Shown here: positions 1-9,581 of the stretch, one piece after another
Numbering within the stretch: position 1 is the first letter of the stretch
Layout of the letters: each line of letters begins with the position of its first letter
Assembly: GCA_029844215.1 (NCBI GenBank)
Contig: CM056725.1
Location: 54,473,609-54,537,608 of the forward strand
Direction of reading: 5' to 3'
From: Przewalskia tangutica
Taxonomy: Eukaryota; Streptophyta; Magnoliopsida; Solanales; Solanaceae
Length of the DNA: 64,000 nucleotides
Position numbers and translations under genes: made by a program
The notes under the pieces: generated by a model
The model's database searches: none
Told to the model about the DNA's origin: nothing
The model's input: only the letters and a program-made list of their open reading frames with translations

Positions 1-160
1 CCGCGGCCCTGCTATCGGCGCCGCGGCGCCGGAAGTTCTGCGATACTTCGGATGATTTGGCGCCGCGGCCCTGCACTCTGCTGTCTAGAGGCGCCGCGGC
101 GCTGCAACTTCTGCGGCCTTCTGGATATTGGGCGCGACCACGGACTGTTTGCGATGGCGC
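1..160. repeat. GC-rich LTR-side segment of the Athila-type element
   Basis: This stretch contains several GCGCCGCGG palindromic words. Its first 39 bases match the outer end of the right LTR: 'ctgctatcgg' is followed by 'ccggaagttct' at 29-39 here and at 7344-7354 there, with a 10-base word deleted in the right copy. It is therefore probably the U3 side of the left (3') LTR, or sequence just inside it. No clear CA/TG terminus is visible, so the exact LTR edge is not called. Confidence 0.45.
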
Positions 161-2017
161 GCGGTGCTAGTCCGTGTTTCTGCCTCGTTCGCCACTTTCT
201 CGTCTTTTAAGCTCTGGAACCTCCACTTTTGCCCTCTTTTAGCTCCTTTTCCGCCATTGGGCCATTTTAACCAACTTGACTCAAAAGAAAGAAAATCTAT
301 CCTAATACGACACTTATTTGTACAAAAAGGGACAAAAGACTAACTAAAAATGACTCAAAAAGTGTATATAAAATACACCGATCAAATACCCCCAAACTTA
401 ACCTTTGCTCGCCCTCGAGCAAAGATAAAAAGAAAGAAATAAAGACTAAAAAAAAAAGGAAAATAAACAGACTCAATGACATTGATCACTTTTGCTGCAT
501 TGGCGTTACTTAGAAAAACATGAAGGTTGGCAAAATAATATGCAGGAACATATAGCATGAAATTTTAGCATTCAAAACACATTAAGCTAGATATTTCGCA
601 AACTCATTTTTATCATGCTTAATGGAAGTCAAATACTGAATCATGCATGTTAATTTCAAAATTCCTATGGCATTTTTACTTGCTATTCTCCACTAATCAT
701 GGCTATGCATCTAAGAGATCTTCGGGACTTTTAAGGGTTGTAATGTAGGCTTAGGCACGGGTAGGTAAAAATAGACATTTAGGCTCATTTTTGTGTACCA
801 TAAGCTCTTTTAGCTTTTCAGTGTTTCCCTTTTCTTTTGATTCTTTTCTTCACTTCAAATCTATCTTTCCCCTCTTTTGTTTTGGGAGAGTGAAATGTAT
901 TATAATAACAAGCACCCCCAAACTTAGGCTATTGCTTATTTCTTATTACTTTTTAATTGGGGTGCATCAATTTTGTTTGCTCTTTTTGTCTCTTTTTTAA
1001 GACACTCTATTCCAACTATTTCACATGTTTACTTATGGCACAAGTATGGGAATATAGGGTGTCAAAGAAAAAGTTCAATTTTTAAGGTTCAATGGGGCTG
1101 ACTAGGGATATTTTTAATGTTCGTGATAGAAAAGAGTGGTAAGAATTGGCTAACAAAGAAATGCCTGAGTCATCTCCCTAAACATGCATATCCTAACTAT
1201 TTCGCCTCAAATAGCAAGAAATCATAACACATAGATTTTCATCATTTAGCATGCACAATTCAAGAAAGAAACTCCAAATAGACAGATTTTGTGAGTTTTT
1301 GGCATATCTAACCTAAGTGTTTAGATAGTTGCTCTAATTCTGTTATATTATTCCACCTTACTTCACTAGGTGTTTCTAGTAACTACAGCATGCATGATTT
1401 TTGACAGATAATTATGACTCAAAAAAAAGAAAAAGAAAAATTTTGTGACTAAAAAATACACAAAAACAACAAAAAGACTTAAACATACTATAACAATAAG
1501 AAACAAATAAAACACCCCCCCAAACTTAAATCACACATTGTCTCCAATGTGTGCAAGACTCAAAGACAATAAAAGAAAACAAGACACTTACACTTTAGTT
1601 AAAATGGTGGAAGTGGCGGTGGATAGTACTTTGAATTCCGTGAGGGGAGGAGAGCTCTGGATTTTTGATTTGGCGACAGGGCCTTCGGATCGAGGCGTCT
1701 TAAAGAAATTTAGATTTTTCCGTTGTGGTGCCGCGGCTCTGCAAATTGGCGCGCGGCTAAATTCTGCGTTCTTGACTCTTATGCGCGGCCTGCTCACGGG
1801 CGCGCGGCTCTGGCGATTTTCTGGAAATCTTGGTTTCTCTTCAGTTTTTCGCCTTCCAAGTTCTTGGCTTTCACCTGTCAACACAACACAGACACTACCT
1901 CCGTGAGACTGTTCTAAATAAAGACTAATTGCATTTAAACTAAATAACTGAAATACCTTGGGTTGCCTCCCAAGTAGCGCTATCTTTAACGTCTTTTAGC
2001 CGAACGCAAGTTCCTTA
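161..2017 (-). other. Non-coding 3' region of the Athila-type element
   Basis: About 1.9 kb lies between the integrase end and the left LTR side. It contains three 'ccccaaactta' words (near 391, 914 and 1516), which on the minus strand read as the 'taagtttgggg' motifs seen downstream of integrase in Athila elements. The word 'gggttgcctcccaagtagcgc' overlaps the region that follows integrase in this family (near 1960-1980). Short open frames on both strands here are low-complexity and have no recognisable domain. A second cluster of GC palindromes lies at 1728-1815. Confidence 0.6.
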
Positions 2018-3240
2018 TTATTCTAGGGTGTGAGAGGTTACTAAGTTCATGTATTCCATTTCATTGATCAGATAGGGTTTTAACCTCTGTCCGTTTACCT
2101 TGAAGGAATCTCCCTCTCTCCCTTTTATTTCGATTGCACCATATGGGAATACTCTTACCACCGTGTATGGTCCTGTCCAACGTGATTTTAACTTGCCTGG
2201 AAATAATTTCAACCTTGAGTTGAATAAAAGCACTTGTTGTCCTTCTTGGAAGTCTTTCGGTATCAACCTCTTGTCGTGTCATACTTTCGTTCGTTCCTTG
2301 TAGATCTTTGCATTCTCATAGGCATTGTGCCTGAATTCATCTAACTCGCTTAGCTGTAGTAGCCTCCTCTGTCCTACTGCCTTGGCGTCCATGTTTAACT
2401 TCTTCATTGCCCAATACGCTCTGTGTTCCAACTCTACTAGAAAATGACATGCTTTACCAAAAACTAATTTATATGGTGACATACCAATTGGTGTTTTGAA
2501 TGTTATCCGTATGCCCATGTCGTCATCGATTTAATATACGATCCTTCCTTGAGCCGTTCACCGTCTTTTCTAATATGCTCTTCACTTCCCTATTTGACAT
2601 ACGCTTGCCCGTTCGGCGAGGTTGGTAGCGGTTGTTATCTTGATGGTAGACTCCATATCGGAAAGCAATGAATTCAGCTTGTTGCAAAAGTGACTTCGCC
2701 GTCGATGATGGCTCTCAGTCTGAACCTTGTGAAAATATTCTTTTGAAGGAATTTTTGAGCAGTCTTCTGTCGTTTTCTTTTGTGGCCATGCTTCTACCCG
2801 TTTGGACACATAGTCACTGCGAGAAGGATATATTGATTTCCAAAGGATGGCGGGAATGGTCCCGTGAAATCGATTCCCACACGTCAAATAGTTCCACTTC
2901 CAATATCCTTGCGAAGGCATTTCGTTTCGTCTTGAGATGTTCCTGTTCTCGACAACTATCACATCTCTTCACAAAGGCATGGGCATCCTTAAAAGTGTTG
3001 GCGATAGAATCCGCATTGCGATGCCTTTGCGTGTTCTTGATGCCCCAAAGTGTCCACCACATGATAGGGTGTGGCAATGGGTGAGAACACAGTGCATCTC
3101 CTCCTCGGTATACATCTCACGATGACTTGGTAAGCGATGTTTGTATAACATAGGTTCCTCCCAATAGTAGTGCCTTACTTCGAGTAAAACCTCTTCACTT
3201 CTTTGTCTTGTCAGTGCAGGGGTAGTACCTTGCTGCGAAA
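2018..3240 (-). pseudogene. Athila-type integrase, broken
   Basis: Integrase inserts the cDNA into the host chromosome. On the minus strand the HHCC finger is seen near 3150-2870 (HCHTLSCGGHFGASRT, then FVKRCDSCREQ), the start of the core near 2860 (VELFDVW), and the C-terminal part at 2518-2018 (MSPYKLVFGKACHFLVELEH, then SRWTGPYTVVRVFPYGAIEI). The core between about 2850 and 2520 is scattered over three frames by indels, and a stop follows KERTKV at about 2279. It is the last domain of pol, after RNase H. The enzyme cannot be functional as written. Confidence 0.75.
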
Positions 3241-3389
3241 GTTAATAAAATCAGCGTACCAAGGTAAATTAGAATTCATACTTACTTGAAAGCAGTTGTT
3301 AAATGCGGAAAGTGATCATTTATTTGCACATCCTTGGTGTTACGGCTCTGTGTTCTCGGTCTTGACAAGTGGTACGCAATCAATTCTCT

Positions 3390-3840
3390 GTCCCTTTATT
3401 GTCACGAATCTCCACGTCGAATTCTTGTAGTAGCAAGACCCGTGAATGAGGCGAGTTTTGCATCCTTCTTTGTCATCAAGTACTTTATGGCAGAGTGGTC
3501 AGTGTATACTATCACCTTATTCCCAATCAAGTATGGCCTGAATTTCTCAAATGCATATACTATTGCTAGTAGTTCCTTTTCGGTAGTCGCGTAATTTAAC
3601 TGTGTGTCATTTAGAGTTTTACTAGCATAGTAAATGGATCTAAATACCTTGTCGATTCTCTGTCCAAGCCGCTCTCTTTGCATGTCGTTTGCATCGCACA
3701 TTAGTTGAAATGGGAGCTCCCAGTTTGGTGCAATAACTATGGGTGCTGAAATAAGCTTCTCCTTGAGCGTCTGAAACGCGACTAAGCATTCCTTATTGAA
3801 GTCGAAGGCAACCCCTGTCATTAGCAATGTGGAAAGAGGT
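3390..3840 (-). pseudogene. Athila-type RNase H domain, broken
   Basis: RNase H removes the RNA strand of the RNA/DNA hybrid during reverse transcription. The minus-strand frame 3827-3402 shows the three acidic motifs in order: MCDAND, TTEKELLAIV and VYTDHSAIKYL. The hallmark YYASKTLNDTQLNYATTEKE, typical of plant Ty3/gypsy elements, is present. It follows the reverse transcriptase after a gap with frame breaks (3841-4035) that still encodes parts of the connection. It ends in a broken frame before integrase. Confidence 0.75.
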
Positions 3841-4035
3841 TTTGAGACCTTTGAAAAATCCTTGATGAATCTTCTATAGAAACACCTGCGTACCCAGAAA
3901 CTTGACCCCTTTGTTGATCTTTGGAGGTGGGAGATTTTCGATTACTGAAATCTTTGCTTTGTCTACCTCAATGCCTTGGTTTGATATTTTGTGTCCCAGA
4001 ATAATCCCTTCTATTACCATGAAATGGCACTTCTC

Positions 4036-4980
4036 CTAGTTTAGCACAAGGTTAGATTTTTCACACCGGCTTAACACTGCTTCTAAGTGCCTCAAACATT
4101 CATCGAATGATGCTCCAAAGACCAAAAAATCATCCATAAAGATCTCTATGGTCCTCTCTACCATGTCTGAGAAAATTGTCATCATACACCTGAAGGTTGC
4201 GGTGCATTGCATAGTCCAAATGGCATCCTTACGAATGCAAATGTACCAAAGGACAAGTGAATGTTGTCTTTTCACGATCTTACGCGCTATTGCAATCTGG
4301 TGATACCCTGAGTACCCATCCAAAAAGCAGTAGTAGTTGTGCCCTGCAAGTTTGTCCAACATTTGATCTAGAAATGGCAAAGGGAAGTGGTCTTTTCTGG
4401 TTGCCTTGTTTAACTTGCGATAGTCAATGCATATTCTTCATCCAGTGACTGTTCTAGAAGGAATGAGTTCGTTCCTTTCGTTGGTCACCACTGTTATTCC
4501 ACCCTTTTTAGGCACCACTTGTACTGGACTCACCCATGTGCTGTCAGATATAGGGTAAATCACTCCTGCATCGAGCCATTTCAGGATTTCCTTTCTGACT
4601 ACCTCTTTCATGTTTGGGTTCAGTCGCCTTTGGGCTTCGATGGATGGTCTGCTCTCCTCATCTAGACGGATCTTATGCATTACCGTTGATGGGCTTATCC
4701 CTTTTATGTCTGCTAATGTCCATCCAATGGTCCGCTTGTGATCCCTCAGTACTCTTAGCAGTTTATCAATCTCTTCGGTGGATAGGTGGCGTGAAATGAT
4801 CACTGGTAAGGTTTTCTCTTCACCTAGGTATTTGTATTGTAAATGATTGGGTAAGATTTTTAACTCTAACTCTGGAGCCTTCTCTGTGGATGGTAATGAT
4901 CTTTCTGGCATCTGTCCAAGCTCTTCATACTTCCTCTTATCCCATTTCTCATAAACATTCATCCAATTTGCATACTCCAT
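4036..4980 (-). pseudogene. Athila-type reverse transcriptase, broken
   Basis: Two minus-strand frames cover the fingers and palm. The first, 4980-4438, contains HKRTIGWTLADIKGISPS and the primer-grip side YPISDSTWVSPVQVVPKKGG. The second, 4380-4036, contains FLDGYSGYHQI and the catalytic box FMDDFLVFG (the xxDD motif, with F for the usual Y). A frameshift or stop lies at about 4440, between VTNERNELIPSRTVTG and the downstream MPFLDQMLDKLAG. The order protease, reverse transcriptase, RNase H, integrase is that of Ty3/gypsy. Confidence 0.8.
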
Positions 4981-5174
4981 CAGACCTGGATCGTTTCTAC
5001 TATCATCATCCCATTTGGTCGATTTCTTAACAGCGTATCATCATGTCCGAACTCCTTGGCTGACACTGCTTCTTCGATAATATCAATGGCTGAGCAGTTA
5101 TCCTTGGCATCTGGAAAAGTTGCTGCTCGAAAAACATTGAAAATCACCTTTTCTTCATCTACCCGAAGCTTCAA
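4980..5174 (-). pseudogene. Spacer between protease and reverse transcriptase (Athila pol)
   Basis: The 64-residue minus-strand frame starting MKLRVDEEKVIFNVFRAA matches the conserved connector that follows the Athila protease (the 'LRV..E.VTFNVF' phrase). It has no known catalytic role and is useful here for lineage. It is separated from the protease frame by about 150 bp in which the reading frame is disturbed. Confidence 0.55.
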
Positions 5175-5321
5175 CTCCCCTTTGTGAACATCAATGAGAG
5201 CACGCTGTGGCTAAGAAGAGTGCGCAAGTATGATGGGGATTCCATCGTTATCTTTTATGTCAGGATAGCGAAGTCGTGGGAAAGATGAACTTGTCCACCT
5301 TCACTAATCATCTTCGATGAC

Positions 5322-5753
5322 TCATCTAGGATGAACTATGGGCGGTCGGCTAAGCGCAAAGTGATGTTTGTAGGTTTGACTTCTCCCATTCGGTTCTGCG
5401 AAAACTAGATAAGGCATCAGATTTATGTCTGCTCCCAAGTCGCACAATGCTTTCTGACATTCAAACTTTCCAATGGTGCATGGGATGGTGAAGCTCCCTG
5501 GATCTTGTAACTTCTGAGGTAGTTTCCTCTGTAGGATGGCACTACATTCCTCAGTCAACACCACTGTTTCGTAGTCCTCTATCCTCCTCTTTTTGCTAAG
5601 CACATCCTTCATGAACTTTACGTAGCTCGGCATCTGCTCTAATGCTTCAGCAAACGGGATATTGAGTTGCAATTGTTTGAGAATCTCCACGAATCTAGAG
5701 AATTGCTTGTCAAGAGTACATGTTTTTAACTTCTGGGGATATGGTACCTTCAC
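5322..5753 (-). pseudogene. Athila-type aspartic protease region, broken
   Basis: This is the polyprotein-processing protease. The 143-residue frame reads PYPQKLKTCTLDKQFSRFVE, then NIPFAEALEQMPSYVKFMK, then LTEECSAILQRKLPQKLQDP, then CDLGADINLMP, where the D of CDLGA is the catalytic Asp position. The order and spacing are those of the Athila gag-pro junction. The frame degrades after LMPYLVF. Upstream (5760-5930) a GC-rich insert-like stretch with GCGCCGCGG words lies in the gag-protease linker. Confidence 0.8.
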
Positions 5754-5936
5754 CTGGGGTGCGTTTGCTACAGCTTCTACCGACTTTTCGACCCAGGTTA
5801 CGGCGCGCGGCGCATTTCCTTGCCGCGGCGCTCAAACTCTGCCTGTCTCGAGAATCTTGTGCGCGGCCACTCATCGGCGCCGCGGCGCTGCTGCTGCTGC
5901 GAACTTTCTATCTCCCCTGATTCGGCATCCTTCAGG

Positions 5937-6176
5937 TCAATTGCCTGACATTGTGCTTCCATATTGCCTACCCCCAAGTGCATATTGCTTTTCTTGCGTT
6001 TCGCTGTTCAACATGATCGCGAGTTCTCCTATTTGCGTTTCCAACTTCTTCATGGCCATTCTCGTTTCATCCATGAACTGATTTTGATACCTAGTGAAAC
6101 TGAGTATGACTTCTCGTAATTCCTCCATCTCTTCCTCTATGGTTGGAGCTCTATCATATTGACAGTAGAAATCCAT
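5937..6176 (-). pseudogene. Gag C-terminal fragment (Athila-type)
   Basis: A 79-residue minus-strand frame begins MDFYCQYDRAPTIEEEMEEL and contains a heptad-like segment (MKKLETQIGELAIML), resembling the 'LENQIGQLA' phrase at the end of Athila gag. The capsid-like part of gag is absent: only about 155 bp lie between the primer site and this frame. This indicates an internal deletion of most of gag. The in-frame ATG may be coincidental. Confidence 0.6.
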
Positions 6177-6331
6177 GTCTTAAGGATCCCTGAGATGAAT
6201 CAAAACCAACAACGAATCACGGCACACTTGTTTTTACAAAAGAAAATAAAATAAAATAAATAATTTGAAGAAACAAAAATAAAAACCAAATTAGAAATTA
6301 AAAATAGATAACTTGATATTGAACTATGTCT

Positions 6332-6351
6332 AATCCCCGGCAACGGCGCCA
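6332..6351 (-). other. Primer-binding site, tRNA-Asp type
   Basis: The minus strand reads TGGCGCCGTTGCCGGGGATT. This is the primer site characteristic of Athila elements and complementary to the 3' end of tRNA-Asp. It lies about 6 bp inside the LTR edge at 6358, fixing the element's orientation and its 5' LTR. Confidence 0.85.
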
Positions 6352-6357
6352 AAAACT

Positions 6358-7354
6358 TGATGCGCGAAAAGATGCACACACTTTAACGCAAGTGCACGTT
6401 ATCGTGACAAGTAATATAGTCTTGGTAAGACCGAATATCGTCCACAAAGATTAGTGTTCAAGTACCAATTATCTATCTTTTGGCATCTATTTGGTAACCG
6501 ATATTTGATTTTGTTGTTTTTAACTAACAATTATAAATACTAATTTAACTAATGTGTTTACTTCAGTAGTGATGGGAATAGGGCTTCCAAGTCTCCTCAA
6601 CTATCCGCTTATGTTACTTATTAATGCAATGAATTATGGTTCTTCTTCTTTTGGAGCTAGCAGGTTTACTAAATCGTTTTATACTCCCATTAAGGCTATA
6701 TAAACACTCAACCCCAGTATCACTCCTTTCTACCTTTCGGTGATAAGGATGACTCTATAGGAGGATTAAGACCAAAAACCTAGTTAACCGTCACGCGCCA
6801 TGCGTAAAATTAGGTGTTTAGACCTCTCGTTAACGCTACACAAGTAATTGAGGTATTTTCATCCCCAATCCAAAATATGTCTACCCAACTTACAGCATAT
6901 TCACAACCTCCTCCTTTCGAAGTTTGATTAGAAATCATATAAATAATGATAATTAGTGATCAATTAATTATCAAGCATTCAAAGCAATTATTGGATAAAT
7001 CTCAACAAGAAGAAGAATAACCATAACCATGCATTAATTCATAACATAAGTTTCTAGTGATTTAACATGGAAAGCCCTATAATGGAATTAGTTCCTAGCC
7101 ATTGACATGACAAGAACTAATTCAATGTTCATCATAAAAACTGAAATAAAGAAAAGAAAAGAAAAGAAAGTTACTAAATTATGGTCTCCAATCTTCAATC
7201 CAAGAAGTCTTGTGTTGTGCGAAAGGAACCCTAAAAGCGCCTAGGGTTCTCCTTTATAGGCTCAAAACCGCCTCTAACTTTTCCGCCAGGCTGGCGGAAA
7301 ATCGTCATTAAACTGATTTTCCGCGTCGGCTGACCTGCTATCGGCCGGAAGTTC
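6358..7354 (-). mobile_element. 5' LTR of the Athila-type element (truncated)
   Basis: The LTR starts on the plus strand with TGATGCGCGAAAAG, next to the primer site. It contains the phrase 'aagtgcacgttatcgtgac', similar in style to the U5/R end of Athila LTRs. It continues for about 1 kb of AT-rich non-coding sequence and ends in the GC-rich words shared with positions 1-39. The outer TG/CA end is missing, and the sequence passes into reverse transcriptase of element A over the shared word 'ggaagttct' (about 7346-7354). Confidence 0.65.
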
Positions 7355-8170
7355 TTAGGGCTGGAGTTATTATCGTAGGTTTGTGGAAGCGGTTGCTTGA
7401 TTTCAGCCGTTGACTAGGTGACTCGGAAGGCGCCAAGTTTCGATGGGCAGAGGCTTGCGAGAAGGGTTTCCGATTCTTTGAAGGAAAGGTTGACTACGGC
7501 TCCAGTTCTTACTCTTCCGGAGGGGTTAGACGGGTACGTGATTTATTATGATGCCTCGGGTATCGGGCTAGGGTGTGTTTTGATGCAGCACGGCAAGGTT
7601 ATAGCCTATGCTTCTCGGCAGTTACGGAAGCATGAGAGGAATTACCCTACCCACGACTTAGAGTTGGCCGCAGTTATTCATGCCTTGAAGATTTGGAGAC
7701 ACTATTTGTATGGGGTTCATGTGGATATTTATACAGACCACAAGAGCCTCGGTATATCTTCGAGCAGAGGAGTGAACTTGCGACAGAGACGGTGGTTAGA
7801 GTTGTTGAAAGATTATGATGTTGATATTCTATACCATCCGGGGAAAGCCAACGTAGTTGCTGATGCTTTGAGTCGTAGATCGATGGGGAGCACTGTCGCC
7901 GTACGGCCAGAGAGACAGGACATGGTCCGTCAGATCCACCAGCTAGCAAGCCTTGGGGTTCGATTGATCGATACCGACGATAGTGGGGTACGGGTTCGTG
8001 AGGTTGCCGAGTCTTCCTTCGTTGATGAGGTGAAGAGGCGACAAATTGAGGACCCAGTGTTGGTACGATATCGAGATGCAGCTCTTCGGGAGGAGAAGAG
8101 TCTATTCGAGGTAGCGCCTGATGGGGTGCTAAGATTTGAGCGCCGGTTGTGTGTTCCCGATGTGGCAGGG
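7351..8170 (+). pseudogene. Reverse transcriptase tail and RNase H of element A
   Basis: 7351-7425 carries the frameshifted end of the RT thumb/connection (phrases resembling FLGLAGYYRRF and PLTRLTRK). From 7418 a long open frame gives RNase H with the acidic residues D45 (YYDASG), E82 (HDLELAAV) and D107 (IYTDHKS). The linker RRWLELLKDYDVDILYHPGK and ADALSRR follow at about residues 125-154, the signature at the end of RNase H in chromoviruses. One short stretch (LGISSSRG, about residues 111-118) is altered from the usual LKYFFTQ-like text. The frame runs on to 8362 into damaged integrase. Confidence 0.8.
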
Positions 8171-9010
8171 CCGTCGGCCAGGTCAGGGAGGCACACGGTG
8201 CTTGTTATTCTATTCATCGGTCGACCAAGATGTACCATGACCTCGGATGTTTGTATTGGTGGGATGGCACGAAGAGGGGCGTGGCGAGTTTTGTTCCGAT
8301 GTCCTAATTGCCCGAGTCAGAGTCGAGCACGAGAGGCCCGGTGGATTATTGCGAGCTATTGAGATTCCGACTTGGAAGTGGGAGGTGATCAACATGGACT
8401 TTGTTCTGAGGTTACCTCGTACTCGGATGAAATGCGACTCCATTTGGGTTATTGTTGTGGTGTGAAATCAGCCCATTTCCTTCGATCGGGGCGACGTTTT
8501 GGTGAGACTATGTCGGATTGTACATCGAGAGATTGTGAGGCTGCGGTGTCGGTGTCGATTATATCGGATAGAGAGCCTGATTTCGGCTAACCAGAGTCTT
8601 TCGAAGGGATTAGGGACAGTGAGTCTCTCGGTACATCGCCGTCCTCATGCGGCGGGCGGCGAGCGTACTATCGGACAACGAGGATATCTTTGCGAGCTGC
8701 GTGATTGATTTCGAGGGTAGGCTGGGAGGATCATTTGCCTCTTGTGGAGTTTGCGTATAACAACGGCTACCATTCCGATATCTGAGATGGCGCCATACGA
8801 GGCTTTATATGGCGGAAATGTAGGTCGCCGATTGGTTGGTTCGGCGTGGGCGATGTGCGATTAGTTGGCGGACTTGGTTGTGAGTTGTGGATAAGGTGAA
8901 GCTTATCCGGGAGAAATGATAGCGGCTGAGTCGGCGAAGTCATATGCGGATAATCGGCGTCGGCATTTGGAGTTTGGTGAAGCGATTGGGTCTTCTTGAA
9001 GGTATCACCC
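8171..9010 (+). pseudogene. Integrase zinc finger and core of element A, frameshifted
   Basis: The H2C2 finger (TKMYHDL then FRCPNC-like text at about 8220-8320) is split between frames. The core entry PGGLLRAIEIPTWKWEVINM then NMDFVLRLPRTR is readable at 8330-8460, SAHFLRSGRRFGE follows at 8466, then ISDREPDFG (8560-8590, second catalytic Asp region), then DHLPLVEFAYNN at about 8730-8765. At least five indels or stops separate these blocks. The order matches gypsy integrase, so this is a dead copy. Confidence 0.75.
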
Positions 9011-9456
9011 ATGAAGGGTGTAATGAGATTCGGAAAGAAGGAAACTTCGGCCCAGTACATTGGGCCTACCAGATAATCTGTCGAGTAGGCAAGGTTGCCT
9101 ATGAGTTGGATCTGCCATCAGAGTTAGAGGCGGTACATTCGGTCTTCCATGTTTCTATGTTGCGGAAGTGTATCGGAGATCCAGCGAGAGTTTTCCCTGC
9201 TAGTGAGGTCCAGGTGACAGAGGGGTTATCGTATGAGGAGAGTCCGATAGCGATACTCAATCGCCAGGTCAGGCGACTGCGGACCAAGGATGTGGCTTCC
9301 GTCAAAGTCTTGTGGAGGAATGAAAACCGGGAGAAGATGACTTGGGAAGCGGAGGAGGACATGTTGAGGAAGTATCCTCACTTATTCCCTACACCTTCAG
9401 GTAATTCATTTTCCCTTACTTGTCAAGTTTTAGTTGAAGTATTTCTTTTTGCTTAA
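9011..9456 (+). pseudogene. Integrase C-terminus with chromodomain, element A
   Basis: The frame contains VAYELDLPSELEAVHSVFHV, the GPY/F-type C-terminal region, followed by ILNRQVRRLRTKDVASVKVL and ENREKMTWEAEEDMLRKYPH. The latter is the chromodomain of Tekay-type chromoviruses (the 'VLWRN...TWE.E..M...YP.LF' pattern). Chromodomains direct integration to heterochromatin by binding modified histone tails, which fits the clustering seen here. This is the best preserved coding block of element A. Confidence 0.8.
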
Positions 9457-9545
9457 ATGCTATTATGTGTCCATGTGTGCCATTAATGGTATGTCGGGGT
9501 TGTGAAAGGAAACTATGTCGCTAATTATAAGTTTGACTCTGAAAG

Positions 9546-9565
9546 AACATTCGGGGACGAATGTT
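9546..9565 (+). other. Pre-PPT hairpin of element A
   Basis: AACATTCG and CGAATGTT form an 8-bp perfect stem with a four-base GGGA loop. It lies just upstream of the polypurine tract. The same structure occurs in N1 (32364-32383), E (47995-48013) and C (60433-60452). Confidence 0.7.
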
Positions 9566-9568
9566 TCT

Positions 9569-9581
9569 AAGGGGGGAAGAA
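9569..9581 (+). other. Polypurine tract of element A
   Basis: AAGGGGGGAAGAA lies immediately before the LTR start TGTTACACC. It is the expected primer for plus-strand cDNA synthesis. Confidence 0.85.

Larger units (their letters stand above)
1..7354 (-). mobile_element. Athila-type Ty3/gypsy retrotransposon, decayed, minus strand
   Basis: Reading the minus strand from right to left gives an LTR (7354-6358), a tRNA-Asp-type primer site (6351-6332), the C-terminal end of gag, protease, reverse transcriptase, RNase H, integrase and a long non-coding 3' region with Athila-style 'cccccaaactta' words. The protease text (ALEQMPSYVKFMKDVLSKK, CDLGADINLM) and the integrase C-terminus match the Athila lineage. 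The reading frame is broken by many stops and frameshifts, and the first part of gag is missing because only about 150 bp separate the primer site from the gag C-terminus. The left LTR runs off the window or is only partly present. The right LTR ends where element A begins. Confidence 0.85.

Noticed and set aside
1538..1917. Overlapping 60-122 codon frames on both strands at 1.5-1.9 kb
   Set aside because: Caused by the GC-rich palindromic segment in the Athila 3' region; no domain, and frames overlap on opposite strands.
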